Source: Hoeflea sp. BAL378 (GTDB taxonomy: Bacteria > Pseudomonadota > Alphaproteobacteria > Rhizobiales > Rhizobiaceae). From it: DNA of 50,445 nt. Below, piece after piece: positions 1 through 8,094 of this stretch. The stretch is taken from NCBI RefSeq assembly GCF_000759435.1, contig NZ_JRJG01000063.1, positions 1 through 50,445 of the forward strand. The letters are read 5' to 3'. Within the stretch, counting starts at the first letter, position 1; each line of letters begins with the position of its first letter. Position numbers and translations under genes: made by a program. The notes beneath the pieces were generated by a model. The model saw nothing but the letters and a program-made list of their open reading frames with translations. It searched no databases and was not told the DNA's origin.

Positions 1-2
1 CC

Positions 3-215
3 GCGGCCGCGCAACAGGCCGCCGAGGAGGCGGCCCGCCAGCGCGCGCTCGACGCGCCGTCCGCCGTGGAAAGGCGGGCCCTGCCGGAGCCGCCGGCCGA
101 TCCGCCCTCGTCGATCACCAATGGAACCCTGTTCGAGGACGTTCCCGATCTGCAGTTCGAGGATCTGCCCGGGGTCGACGACCCGATCCGCAGCCTGATC
201 GCGCCCGACGGCTGA
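3..215 (+). CDS. C-terminal end of an unidentified protein (truncated by window edge)
   Basis: An open frame enters from the left edge and ends at a TGA at 213-215, giving about 70 residues. It begins with an Ala/Gln/Glu/Arg-rich stretch that looks helical, then a Pro-rich linker, and ends in an acidic tail with the repeated pattern FEDVPDLQFEDLPGVDD. Third codon positions are nearly all G/C, which supports a real gene. No catalytic domain is visible in this part, so I cannot name it. It converges on the ribbon-helix-helix gene 70 bp downstream. Confidence 0.6.
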   Translation, partial: AAAQQAAEEAARQRALDAPSAVERRALPEPPADPPSSITNGTLFEDVPDLQFEDLPGVDDPIRSLIAPDG

Positions 216-285
216 CCAGCCGCTGATGCCCCCAAGGCAGCTTGCAAGCGCGGCGGCGTCCGTCGCGGGACCGGCGGCGCGCCTC

Positions 286-537
286 TCAGGATTGGGGCGG
301 TGTCGCGGACGGCGTCCGGCCGGCCAGCGCCCAGTCGAGCACGGCCAGGCGCAGCGCCGAGGACAGGTTGCCCGGCGTCGCCTGGGAAGCGTCGATCTCG
401 GCGATCAGGGCCGCGAGCGCCAGGCCGCGCTCACCGGCCATCTGCCGCAGCGCGTCCATGAAGGCGTCTTCGAGGGTGATGCTGGTGCGGTGGCCGCGGA
501 TGCTGACGGAGTGCTTGCGCATCTGCGAGCCCGCCAT
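286..537 (-). CDS. Ribbon-helix-helix domain protein
   Basis: An 83-aa protein whose N-terminal half (RKHSVSIRGHRTSITLEDAF, then an Met/Leu-rich helix) matches the RHH_4 ribbon-helix-helix fold: one beta strand with alternating basic residues and two helices. Such proteins usually bind DNA as dimers. In Rhizobiales this gene typically follows sspB and the DUF4169 gene, and here it starts 3 bp after the DUF4169 stop, so it is the last gene of that operon. The target is unknown; autoregulation or an accessory role in the SspB operon are both possible. The tail is Pro/Ser-rich and probably disordered. Confidence 0.8.
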   Translation of the reverse strand: MAGSQMRKHSVSIRGHRTSITLEDAFMDALRQMAGERGLALAALIAEIDASQATPGNLSSALRLAVLDWALAGRTPSATPPQS

Positions 538-540
538 GGC

Positions 541-747
541 TCAGCCGTCGTCCTTACCGGTCTCGGGGCCGGGCTCGCGGCGCGAGGCGTCGTGGTCGCG
601 CACGGCCTTGTCGTTGCGGGCGCGGGCGAGGTCGCGCTCTGCCTTCGAGCGGCCGTGTTCAAACCGGTTGCGCTCGGCCTCGGCTTCCCTGGCGGCGCGG
701 TCGCGGCGCTTGCGGGCCAGGCGCAGATTGACCACATCGCCGCTCAC
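541..747 (-). CDS. DUF4169 family small basic protein
   Basis: A 68-aa, highly charged protein. The N-terminus VVNLRLARKRRDRAAREAEA followed by R..HGRSKAE is the signature of DUF4169, a family I know only from alphaproteobacteria and almost always next to sspB. It is predicted to be one long helix with no membrane segment or catalytic residues. It starts 12 bp after the sspB stop and precedes the RHH gene by 3 bp, so all three are probably co-transcribed. Function is unknown; a link to SspB/ClpXP is an inference from gene order only. Confidence 0.85.
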   Translation of the reverse strand: MSGDVVNLRLARKRRDRAAREAEAERNRFEHGRSKAERDLARARNDKAVRDHDASRREPGPETGKDDG

Positions 748-759
748 GGCAGGCGCCCG

Positions 760-1323
760 TCAGTTCTTCTTGCGGAAGGAATCGAGCGAGACGACGTCGG
801 CGCCCGGCTTCTTGTCGCCGCCCGGCGCCGGATCGCCGTCGGCGCCCTCGGTCCTGGCCGCGGTCTCGGACTTGACGGCGGGCTCGACCAGCCGGTCGAT
901 CGTGCTCGCCAGATCCGCGCGCTCGTCATCCTCGATGTCGCCGCCGTCATTGGCGGCGTGTTCGAGGACGGTGTCGAATTCGAGCTCGAAATTGACCGAG
1001 GGATCATAGAACCCGCGGATCGCCGCGAACGGCACCACCAGCTTCTCCGGCTTGTCGGAGAAGGACAGGCCGATCTCGAACAGCGATTCCGTGACCTTGA
1101 GATCCCAGAACTGGTGCTGCACGACGATGGTCATCTGCTCCGGATAGCGCTCCTTGAGCGCGGTCGAGATCCGCACGCCCGGCGCTTCGGTGAGGAAGGT
1201 GATGAAGAAATGATGATCGCCCGGCAGGTACCCTGTCACAGCCACCTCGGACAGCACCTTGCGGATCACGCCGCGCAACGCGTCCTGGGCAAGAATGTCG
1301 TATCGGATGTGGTCTTGCGGCAT
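760..1323 (-). CDS. sspB: SspB-alpha, ClpXP protease adaptor
   Basis: A 187-aa protein of the alphaproteobacterial SspB family. SspB binds the ssrA degradation tag and tethers tagged, ribosome-rescued proteins to ClpX. The first ~125 residues form the SspB fold (DHIRYDILAQDALR, LPGDHHFFITFLT, MTIVVQHQFWDL and the FAAIRGFYDPSVNF strand). The rest is an acidic, low-complexity linker ending in VVSLDSFRKKN, the position of the ClpX-binding tail. The start at 1323 has an AGGAAAG purine tract upstream. It heads an operon with DUF4169 and RHH genes. The ssrA gene itself lies directly upstream on the same strand, which fits the function very well. Confidence 0.95.
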   Translation of the reverse strand: MPQDHIRYDILAQDALRGVIRKVLSEVAVTGYLPGDHHFFITFLTEAPGVRISTALKERYPEQMTIVVQHQFWDLKVTESLFEIGLSFSDKPEKLVVPFAAIRGFYDPSVNFELEFDTVLEHAANDGGDIEDDERADLASTIDRLVEPAVKSETAARTEGADGDPAPGGDKKPGADVVSLDSFRKKN

Positions 1324-1549
1324 ATGCGCGATCTTTCCTGTCTGGGCCCGGCGTCACGTGCGAGTCCGAAGCCAACTCTCATTGTCGAAGGCGATGACAA
1401 GCCTGCGATTCACTGGTCTTTATAACCGGAAACCCCGCGAGCTTGAAAGCGGAGTTGCGATCGAAAGCTCCAAAGCACCCACGACCGCGTCACTTATAGG
1501 GCAATTCGCAACAAAAGGCTCCGATTATCCAACAAGGCGGTGAATGAAT

Positions 1550-1912
1550 GGGTTCCGCCGGCGGCTGCAAGTTCGGGAAAAATGGAGGTTTCTGTTGCCA
1601 GGTACCTCCGAACCCCGCCTAGAAGTGCGACCCCCTAGGACTTAGTTTGAAGTGTCACACCGCAATTAAGCAGCGAGACGAGCTTCCGCATAGTTGTCGT
1701 TTGCAACTACAAGTTTAGCCCGATAACGGTGGTACAATGCCGAACAAAAAGTCGCTCTTTACACCCTCGTCAATCCTGTTTCGCCCCCATCATCATCCGG
1801 CCGTGTGGCCGGTGTGGCCCGATGGCCGGATCATGGTGGAGGCGCCGGGTACCGCCCCCGGGTCCGATTGGTTTATTTCAACGCTCGTTTATTGTCATAG
1901 CTGCTTGCGCAG
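1550..1912 (-). ncRNA. ssrA: Two-piece (circularly permuted) tmRNA
   Basis: tmRNA rescues stalled ribosomes and appends a degradation tag. Read on the minus strand, 1704-1666 encodes ANDNYAEARLAA followed by TAA, the rhizobial tag. The gene is permuted. The acceptor piece comes first and ends in CCA at 1834-1836. Its T-arm is CCGGG, a 7-nt loop, CCCGG, followed by CGCCTCC (1838-1844). The coding piece begins at 1788 with GGGGGCG, which pairs with CGCCTCC to form the tRNA-like acceptor stem (one G-U). The 45 nt between 1789 and 1833 are the spacer removed during processing. The tag, stem and CCA are certain; the outer ends (near 1912 and 1550) are estimates. This gene fills most of the 760-bp gap between sspB and thyA. 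Confidence 0.93.
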
Positions 1913-1919
1913 CACACCC

Positions 1920-1926
1920 AATATAG
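1920..1926 (-). promoter_or_regulatory. Probable -10 element of the ssrA promoter
   Basis: The minus strand reads CTATATT here, a good alphaproteobacterial -10 hexamer, about 80 nt upstream of the CCA end of the tmRNA acceptor piece. That is the right distance for the 5' end of the permuted precursor. The -35 region about 17 nt further up (CTTTCC) is weak. No mapped start supports this. Confidence 0.45.
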
Positions 1927-2082
1927 GGAGCGCGGACGCGAATGGAAAGGGGCAATGCGTGAAGCCGACCGCCGGACGCGCGAACGCCTGTGCGGAATGG
2001 CGGTCCAGAACCGCGCAAAGTTTTCGATCCCGCGCCAAACTCGGCTAGGATCGACATCCATCGAATCAAAAAAGCGGCTTCC

Positions 2083-2877
2083 ATGCAGCAGTATCACGAC
2101 CTTCTCCGTCTGGTTCTCGACAAGGGAACGGACCGCGACGACCGCACCGGCACCGGCACGCGCAGCATCTTCGGCCACCAGATGCGGTTCGACCTGGCGG
2201 AGGGCTTTCCCGCGCTCACCACCAAGAAGCTGCATCTTCGCTCGATCATCCACGAGCTCCTGTGGTTCCTCAGGGGCGACACCAACATCGCCTATCTGAA
2301 AGCCAACGGCGTCTCGATCTGGGACGAATGGGCCGACGAAAACGGCGATCTGGGCCCGGTCTACGGCGCGCAATGGCGCTCCTGGCCCGGCCCGGACGGA
2401 ACCACCATCGACCAGATCGCCGGCGTGCTGGCGCAGATCAGGGCCAAGCCCACGTCGCGCCGCCACATCGTCACCGCCTGGAACCCGGCGGAGGTCGACG
2501 ACATGGCGCTGCCGCCGTGCCATTGCCTGTTCCAGTTCTATGTGGCCAACGGAAAACTCTCCTGCCAGCTCTACCAGCGCTCGGCCGACATCTTCCTGGG
2601 GGTGCCCTTCAACATCGCCTCCTATGCGTTGCTGACGCTGATGGTGGCGCAGGTGACCGGGCTCAAGCCTGGCGATTTCGTCCACACGCTGGGCGACGCG
2701 CATCTCTACAGCAACCATGTCGACCAGGCGCATCTGCAGCTCTCGCGTGAGCCGCGCGCGCTTCCGGTGATGCGCCTCAACCCCGCGGTCACCGACCTGT
2801 TCGCCTTCGTCTATGAGGATTTCAGCCTCGAGGGCTACGATCCGCACCCGGCGATCTCCGCCCCGATCGCGGTGTGA
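2083..2877 (+). CDS. thyA: Thymidylate synthase
   Basis: A 264-aa folate-dependent thymidylate synthase: dUMP + 5,10-methylene-THF to dTMP + dihydrofolate. The length equals the E. coli ThyA class. Visible motifs are the N-terminal [17 protein letters not shown] phosphate-binding loop, [13 protein letters not shown], the catalytic Cys in [30 protein letters not shown] and the C-terminal P.ISAPIAV tail. An upstream in-frame start would add 31 residues not found in the family, so I use the ATG at 2083. It is followed directly by folA, whose product recycles the dihydrofolate ThyA makes; stop and next start region are adjacent, so the two are likely translated together. Confidence 0.97.
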   Translation: MQQYHDLLRLVLDKGTDRDDRTGTGTRSIFGHQMRFDLAEGFPALTTKKLHLRSIIHELLWFLRGDTNIAYLKANGVSIWDEWADENGDLGPVYGAQWRSWPGPDGTTIDQIAGVLAQIRAKPTSRRHIVTAWNPAEVDDMALPPCHCLFQFYVANGKLSCQLYQRSADIFLGVPFNIASYALLTLMVAQVTGLKPGDFVHTLGDAHLYSNHVDQAHLQLSREPRALPVMRLNPAVTDLFAFVYEDFSLEGYDPHPAISAPIAV

Positions 2878-2885
2878 CCGGCGCG

Positions 2886-3476
2886 ATGGCTCAGCAACAG
2901 CCCGGCGCGACGCCCGACATCGAGATCGTGCTGGTCGCGGCCCATGCCAGGAACGGGGTGATCGGCCGGGACGGCGACATGCCCTGGCGGCTGCCGTCCG
3001 ACCTCCGCCATTTCAAGGCGGCCACGCTCGGCACGCCGGTGATCATGGGCCGCAAGACCTTCCTGTCCATCGGCCGGCCGCTGCCCGGCCGGGCCAACAT
3101 CGTGGTCACGCGCTCGGGCTTTTCCGCCGACGGGGTCGAGACGGCCGCCAGTCTCGAGGCCGCGATCGGGCTTGCCCGCGACCATGCGCGGCAATCCGGC
3201 GCGCGCCAGGTCTCAGTGATCGGCGGCGGCGAGATCTATGCGCAGGCAATAGTCTTCGCCGACGAACTCCTCCTCACCGAAGTGGACGCCGACATCGACG
3301 GCGACACGGTCTTCCCTGAGATCGATTCGACAAAGTGGCAGAAGCTCAGCCTGTCCGATCCCGTCAGAACCGAAAAAGACAGCCATTCCGTCCGTTTCGC
3401 CGTCTGGCGCCGCCGGCCGCGACAATTCGACCGGAATAATGCCCAATCGGGGAGCGAACGCACATTGCCGCGTTGA
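2886..3476 (+). CDS. folA: Dihydrofolate reductase
   Basis: A 196-aa NADPH-dependent dihydrofolate reductase that regenerates tetrahydrofolate. Motifs in order: VLVAAHARNGVIGRDGDMPW (substrate pocket and Met20-type loop), RHFKAATLGTPVIMGRKTF, SIGRPLPGRANIVVTR (NADPH site), SVIGGGEIYAQ, and FPEID near the end. About 30 C-terminal residues beyond the usual domain are basic and low-complexity. The ATG at 2886 is chosen; a GTG at 2874 overlapping the thyA stop (GTGTGA) is an alternative that would couple translation. The gene pairs with thyA upstream. Confidence 0.95.
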   Translation: MAQQQPGATPDIEIVLVAAHARNGVIGRDGDMPWRLPSDLRHFKAATLGTPVIMGRKTFLSIGRPLPGRANIVVTRSGFSADGVETAASLEAAIGLARDHARQSGARQVSVIGGGEIYAQAIVFADELLLTEVDADIDGDTVFPEIDSTKWQKLSLSDPVRTEKDSHSVRFAVWRRRPRQFDRNNAQSGSERTLPR

Positions 3477-3569
3477 AAGCCGGGGATACCATACCTATAA
3501 CGTCTTCAGCGTGCGTGCTCCGGAAATCTGTCCGGACCGCGCCATAACACGGTTTGGAAAGAGGTCTTG

Positions 3570-4679
3570 ATGCCCTGGAGCAATCAAAACGGAGGCGGCG
3601 GCGGTCCATGGGGCGGCGGCGGTGGAGGTAACAATCAGGGACCGTGGGGCAAGGGCCCCCAGCCGCCGCGCGGCGGCGGCAATCCGCCAGACCTTGAGGA
3701 ACTGATCCGGCGCGGCCAGGACAAGCTGCGCGAAGTGCTTCCGGGCGGCGGCGGTCCCGGCTCGGCCAGCACCAAGCTGATCGTCGGCCTGGTCGTGCTC
3801 GGCCTCGTCGGCCTGTGGCTGATGCAGGCCGTCTACACCGTCCAGCCGGACGAGCGCGGCGTCGAGCTGCGCTTTGGAAAGCCCAAGGAAGAGATTTCGC
3901 TTCCGGGCCTGCACATGGTTTTCTGGCCGTTCGAAACCGTCGAGATGGCCACCATCGTCGAGCGCGAAATGAGCACTGGCGGCTCCTCGCGCACCGGGTC
4001 GAGCGACGGCCTGATGCTGTCGGGCGACCAGAACATCGTCGACGTCGAGTTCAAGCTGCTCTATGCCGTCCAGGATCCCAAGGCGTTCCTGTTCAATCTC
4101 GCCCGTCCCGAGGACACGCTGCGCCAGGTCGCCGAAAGCGCCATGCGCGAAGTGGTCGGCCGCAGGCCGGCGCAGGACATTTTCCGCGACAACCGCGAAG
4201 CCATCGCCACCGAGGTGCGCACCATCATCCAGTCCGGCATGGACGCCTTCCCGTCGGGGATCGCCATCAACCAGGTGTCGATCGAGGACGCGGCGCCGCC
4301 GCGCGAGGTGGCCGACGCCTTTGACGAGGTGCAGCGCGCCGAGCAGGACGAGGACCGCTTCGTCGAGGAATCCAACCAGTACGCCAACCAGAAGCTCGGC
4401 CAGGCCCGCGGTGAAGGCGCCCAGCTTCGCGAAGAAGCCGCCGCCTACAAGGACCGCGTCGTCAACGAGGCGACCGGTGAGGCGGGCCGTTTCCTCTCGG
4501 TCTATGAAGAATACGCCAAGGCGCCCGACGTCACCCGCTCGCGTCTCTATCTCGAGACCCTCGAAAAGGTGCTCGGCGGATCCGACAAGGTCATCATCGA
4601 ACAGGACGGCGGCGGCGCCGGAGTGGTGCCCTATCTGCCCCTGCCGGAAGTCCGCAAGAATGCGGGAGGAAACAACTAA
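3570..4679 (+). CDS. hflK: HflK, SPFH-domain regulator of the FtsH protease
   Basis: A 369-aa membrane protein. HflK and HflC form a large SPFH (band 7) cage around FtsH in the inner membrane and modulate its proteolysis. It has a long Gly/Pro/Asn-rich cytoplasmic N-terminus (about residues 5-40), one membrane segment (KLIVGLVVLGLVGLWLMQAV, about 70-90), then the band-7 domain starting YTVQPDERGVELRFGK and a long helical region (QYANQKLGQARGEG). The start codon is ATG 3570; a TTG directly before it is in frame. The stop overlaps the hflC start (TAATG), a translational coupling that should keep subunits in equal amounts. Confidence 0.95.
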   Translation: MPWSNQNGGGGGPWGGGGGGNNQGPWGKGPQPPRGGGNPPDLEELIRRGQDKLREVLPGGGGPGSASTKLIVGLVVLGLVGLWLMQAVYTVQPDERGVELRFGKPKEEISLPGLHMVFWPFETVEMATIVEREMSTGGSSRTGSSDGLMLSGDQNIVDVEFKLLYAVQDPKAFLFNLARPEDTLRQVAESAMREVVGRRPAQDIFRDNREAIATEVRTIIQSGMDAFPSGIAINQVSIEDAAPPREVADAFDEVQRAEQDEDRFVEESNQYANQKLGQARGEGAQLREEAAAYKDRVVNEATGEAGRFLSVYEEYAKAPDVTRSRLYLETLEKVLGGSDKVIIEQDGGGAGVVPYLPLPEVRKNAGGNN

Positions 4680-5671
4680 TGGGCAATCGTCTTCCTCTGA
4701 TCATCGGCCTTCTGGTCGTCATCATCTTCCTCGTCTGGTCGTCGATCTTCGTCGTCAACGAACGCGAGCAGGCCATCGTCGTCCGCTTCGGTGAAATCCA
4801 GGACGTCAAGACCGAACCGGGCCTCTACTTCAAGCTGCCCTTCGCCTTCATCGACGCTGATACGGTGCAGTATGTCGAGGACCGGGTGCTCCGCTTCGAC
4901 CTCGAGAACATCCGCGTCCAGGTCTCGGGCGGCAAGTTCTACGAAGTCGACGCCTTCGTGCTCTACAAGATCGCCGACGCCAAGCGGTTCCGCCAGACGG
5001 TGTCGGGCGACCTGGTCTCGGCCGAATCCCGGCTCCGCACCCGTCTCAACTCTGCGCTTCGTACCGTCTACGGTCTGCGCGGGTTTGAATCGGCGCTGTC
5101 GGAAGAACGCACCTCGATGATGCAGGAAGTCCGCGATCAACTGCGTCCGGAAGCCGAGTCCCTCGGTCTGCGCGTCGATGACGTGCGCATCCGCCGCACC
5201 GACCTCACCCAGGAAGTCTCGCAGCAGACCTTCGAGCGGATGAAGGCCGAACGTCTGGCCGAAGCCGAGCTGATCCGCGCCCGCGGCAACGAGGCGGCGC
5301 AGCGTATCCGCGCTATCGCCGACCGTCAGGTCGTCGAGATCGTCTCGGAAGCCGCCCGCGACGCGGAAATCATCCGAGGCGAGGGCGACGGCGAACGCAA
5401 CGCCATCTTCGCCGAGGCGTTCTCGCGCGATCCGGAGTTCTTCGAGTTCTACCGCTCGATGAACGCCTATGGCCAGGCGCTCGCCGACACCGGCACCACC
5501 ATGGTGTTGTCGCCGTCCTCGGAGTTCTTCCGCTACTTCAACAGTGCCTCGGGCGCCAATGCGGCGGCCAGGTCGGGGACGGGCAGCGCCGCAGGCGCGG
5601 CTCCGGCCGCTCCTGCCGCTCCGGCGGCGGACGCTGCCGCACCGGCGGACCCCGCCGTTCCGGCCAACTGA
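4679..5671 (+). CDS. hflC: HflC, partner of HflK in the FtsH-modulating complex
   Basis: A 330-aa SPFH protein with an N-terminal signal anchor (LPLIIGLLVVIIFLVWSSIFVV) followed directly by the band-7 domain (VNEREQAIVVRFGEIQDVKTEPGLYFKLPF, shortened here) and the charged helix EAELIRARGNEAAQRIRAIA typical of HflC. The last ~45 residues are an Ala/Pro-rich tail (AAPAAPAAPAAD) longer than in E. coli HflC and probably disordered. Its start overlaps the hflK stop by one base. It precedes a DUF2065 gene and degP, as in many Rhizobiales. Confidence 0.95.
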   Translation: MGNRLPLIIGLLVVIIFLVWSSIFVVNEREQAIVVRFGEIQDVKTEPGLYFKLPFAFIDADTVQYVEDRVLRFDLENIRVQVSGGKFYEVDAFVLYKIADAKRFRQTVSGDLVSAESRLRTRLNSALRTVYGLRGFESALSEERTSMMQEVRDQLRPEAESLGLRVDDVRIRRTDLTQEVSQQTFERMKAERLAEAELIRARGNEAAQRIRAIADRQVVEIVSEAARDAEIIRGEGDGERNAIFAEAFSRDPEFFEFYRSMNAYGQALADTGTTMVLSPSSEFFRYFNSASGANAAARSGTGSAAGAAPAAPAAPAADAAAPADPAVPAN

Positions 5672-5688
5672 GGGAAGGGTGACCGCCG

Positions 5689-5877
5689 GTGAGCACCTTC
5701 TTTCTGGCGGTCGGTCTTGTCCTAGTCGTGGAGGGGCTGGCCTATGCGCTGGCCCCTTCCTTTATCCGCCGCATGGCGGAGGAACTGCCCAGGCTCGGGG
5801 ACGAGCATCTGCGCCTGTTCGGGGTGGCGGCACTCGCCATCGGGGTGGGGCTCGTCTATCTGGCGCGGCATCTTTGA
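5689..5877 (+). CDS. DUF2065 family small membrane protein
   Basis: A 62-aa protein, GTG start at 5689, 17 bp after hflC. It consists of two hydrophobic segments (FFLAVGLVLVVEGLAYALAP and LRLFGVAALAIGVGLVYLAR) around a short charged loop RRMAEELPRLGDEH. This is the DUF2065/YjeT pattern, and the family is commonly found right after hflC. The function is unknown; the position suggests a small accessory subunit of the HflKC-FtsH assembly, which is inference only. Confidence 0.88.
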   Translation: MSTFFLAVGLVLVVEGLAYALAPSFIRRMAEELPRLGDEHLRLFGVAALAIGVGLVYLARHL

Positions 5878-5983
5878 GGCGCGGGTCGCGCCCACGCCGC
5901 AACCGTGACTGGACCTGCAGAAATTGCGCCATAATTTAAGGTCAGATGCTGACCAGCCCATGTCGTTCAAGGAGACCGTCCCG

Positions 5984-7459
5984 ATGAGGAATATTCGCTT
6001 CCGCGCAGTCAGAACGGCGATTGCCGCCGCCATGCTGGTGGCCTCGCCGGCGGTGCTGCCGGCCCGTGCGCAGTCCAATTCCGGACCCGCCTCGGTGGCC
6101 GACCTCGCCGAAGGCCTGCTCGACGCGGTGGTCAACATCTCCACCTCGCAGAATGTCGACAGCGGCCGCACCCAGCCGCAGATGCGGGCGCCGGACGGCT
6201 CGCCCTTCCAGGATTTCTTCGACGAGTTCTTCCAGGATCGCGGCGGCGAGGGCCCGCTCAACCGCAAGGTCTCCTCGCTCGGCTCCGGCTTCGTGATCGA
6301 CGCCGAGGAAGGCATCATCGTCACCAACAACCACGTCATCGAGGGCGCCGACGACATCGAGATCAATTTCGCCGACGGCTCCAAGCTCAAGGCCGAACTG
6401 GTCGGCGCCGACACCAAGACCGATCTCGCGGTGTTGAAGGTGACGCCGGTCAAGCCGCTGACCGAGGTGCCGCTCGGCAATTCCGACACGATGCGCATCG
6501 GCGACTGGGTGATGGCGATCGGCAATCCCTTCGGCCTCGGCGGGACCGTGACGGTCGGCATCATCTCGGCGCGCGGCCGCGACATCAATTCCGGACCCTA
6601 TGACAATTTCATCCAGACCGACGCCGCCATCAACCGCGGCAATTCCGGCGGGCCGCTGTTCAACATGAACGGCGAGGTCATCGGCATCAACACGGCGATC
6701 ATCTCGCCGTCGGGCGGCTCCATCGGCATCGGCTTCGCCGTGCCGACCGAACTCGCGCTCAACGTCATCAACCAGCTTCGCGAATTCGGCGAAACCCGCC
6801 GCGGCTGGCTCGGCGTGCGCATCCAGCCGGTGACCGACGACATCGCCGAAAGCCTGGGCATGGCGGACGCCAAGGGCGCGCTGGTCGCGGGCGTCATCCG
6901 CGGCGGTCCGGTCGACGACGGCTCGATCGAGGCCGGCGACGTCATCATCCGCTTCGACGGACGCGATGTCGACGAGATGCGCGACCTGCCGCGCGTGGTG
7001 GCCGAAAGCCCGGTCGGCAAGGCGGTCGACGTCGTCGTCATCCGCAAGGGCGTGGAGCAGACCGTCAAGGTGACGCTCGGACGGCTGGAGGACAGCGACG
7101 AACACGCCAGCGCCGAGGATGGCACCGATGACGGCGGCGGCGCAGTGGACGCGCCCGAAACCGTCAGCGTTCTCGGCATGACGGTCGCCGAACTCACGGA
7201 CGAAGGCCGCCAGGAATTCTCCATCGCCGAGGATGTGGCGGGCGTGGTGATCACCGCGGTAGATCCCGACTCGGCCGCCGCCGAGAAGCGCATCGAACCC
7301 GGCGACGTCATCGTCGAGATCGCCCAGGAAACCGTGTCGACGCCGCAGGATGTCGCCGACCGGATCGACGCGCTCCGGCAGGATGGCCGCCGCAACGCGC
7401 TTCTGATGCTGGCCGGCCCCACCGGCGAATTGCGCTTCGTCACGGTGCGGATGGACTGA
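5984..7459 (+). CDS. degP: DegP/DegQ-type periplasmic serine protease
   Basis: A 491-aa Do-family protease/chaperone that degrades misfolded envelope proteins. It has a Sec signal peptide (AIAAAMLVASPAVLPARAQS), a trypsin-like domain with the triad His in TNNHVIEG, Asp in TKTDLAVLK and Ser in GNSGGPLF, and two PDZ domains (around GWLGVRIQPV and VSVLGMTVAEL) each with an RxGDVI-type carboxylate loop (EAGDVIIRFDG, EPGDVIVEI). The start at 5984 is preferred because AAGGAG lies 9 nt upstream; ATG 5960 and an earlier frame extension have no such site. It ends the hfl block and is followed by a clear terminator. Confidence 0.95.
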   Translation: MRNIRFRAVRTAIAAAMLVASPAVLPARAQSNSGPASVADLAEGLLDAVVNISTSQNVDSGRTQPQMRAPDGSPFQDFFDEFFQDRGGEGPLNRKVSSLGSGFVIDAEEGIIVTNNHVIEGADDIEINFADGSKLKAELVGADTKTDLAVLKVTPVKPLTEVPLGNSDTMRIGDWVMAIGNPFGLGGTVTVGIISARGRDINSGPYDNFIQTDAAINRGNSGGPLFNMNGEVIGINTAIISPSGGSIGIGFAVPTELALNVINQLREFGETRRGWLGVRIQPVTDDIAESLGMADAKGALVAGVIRGGPVDDGSIEAGDVIIRFDGRDVDEMRDLPRVVAESPVGKAVDVVVIRKGVEQTVKVTLGRLEDSDEHASAEDGTDDGGGAVDAPETVSVLGMTVAELTDEGRQEFSIAEDVAGVVITAVDPDSAAAEKRIEPGDVIVEIAQETVSTPQDVADRIDALRQDGRRNALLMLAGPTGELRFVTVRMD

Positions 7460-7485
7460 TCCGGCCGCAATCGGCAGGACAATCG

Positions 7486-7508
7486 GGCGGCCTTCGGGCC
7501 GCCTTTTT
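7486..7508 (+). terminator. Rho-independent terminator after degP
   Basis: Perfect 7-bp stem GGCGGCC/GGCCGCC with a TTCG tetraloop followed by five T residues, 26 bp after the degP stop. It lies between degP and the convergent acetyltransferase gene. Confidence 0.93.
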
Positions 7509-7527
7509 CATGAGGGGTGCGCGAGCC

Positions 7528-8094
7528 TTAAAGCCGCCTGTCGCCTGCCAGAATTTCGTAGAACGCGTGGCGCTTGAGATGCGGCATAGTGTCGGGCACG
7601 CCCGGATGGTCGAAATCGCGATCCGGCCGCGCGGTCATGCCGATGCGGCGCATGACGGCGAGGGAAGGGTGGTTGTCGGTCACCGCGAAGGCGACGATGC
7701 GCTCGAGCCCGATCTCGTCGAAGCCATGCTCAAGCAGCGCCCGCGCCGCCTCCGTGGCAAGCCCCTTGCCCCAGGCTTCGGGCACGTAGCGCCAGCCGAT
7801 CTCCACGCCCGCGCCGATCACCTCCTCGTCGCGGATGGTCGCGAGCCCGGTGAAGCCGAGCGGCGCGCCGGTCTCCCGGTCTTCCGCCACCGCCCAGCCG
7901 ATGCCGGTGGCCCGGGTGCGCGCCCGCATCAGGTCGAACAACTCGTCCGCCTCCGCGCGGCTGCGCCGGTGCGGGTAGAAGGCGAGCATCCGTTCGTCGG
8001 AATTGACCCGGTGGAAGAAGGCCCGGTCCGCCTCGGTGTCGGCCCAGGTCCGGATCCGCAGGCGCTCGGTGGCGAGGATCGCGTCCGGTCTCAT
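7528..8094 (-). CDS. GNAT family N-acetyltransferase (RimJ/RimL-like)
   Basis: A 188-aa acetyl-CoA-dependent acetyltransferase. It starts TERLRIRTW, has LGFTGLATI, VEIGWRYVPEAWGKGLATEAA (the acetyl-CoA pyrophosphate loop) and VTDNHPSLAVMRRIGM, all typical of the Acetyltransf_3 group that acts on protein N-termini or small amines. Its ATG overlaps the serB stop (ATGA at 8091-8094), so it is translationally coupled to phosphoserine phosphatase. The substrate cannot be told from sequence. Confidence 0.9.
   Translation of the reverse strand: MRPDAILATERLRIRTWADTEADRAFFHRVNSDERMLAFYPHRRSRAEADELFDLMRARTRATGIGWAVAEDRETGAPLGFTGLATIRDEEVIGAGVEIGWRYVPEAWGKGLATEAARALLEHGFDEIGLERIVAFAVTDNHPSLAVMRRIGMTARPDRDFDHPGVPDTMPHLKRHAFYEILAGDRRL

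Noticed and set aside
226-1425. A 399-aa plus-strand open frame across the sspB operon
   Set aside because: It is antisense to sspB, DUF4169 and RHH genes, has low-complexity Arg/Ala/Gly composition and arises from G/C-rich third positions. The minus-strand genes have recognisable families.
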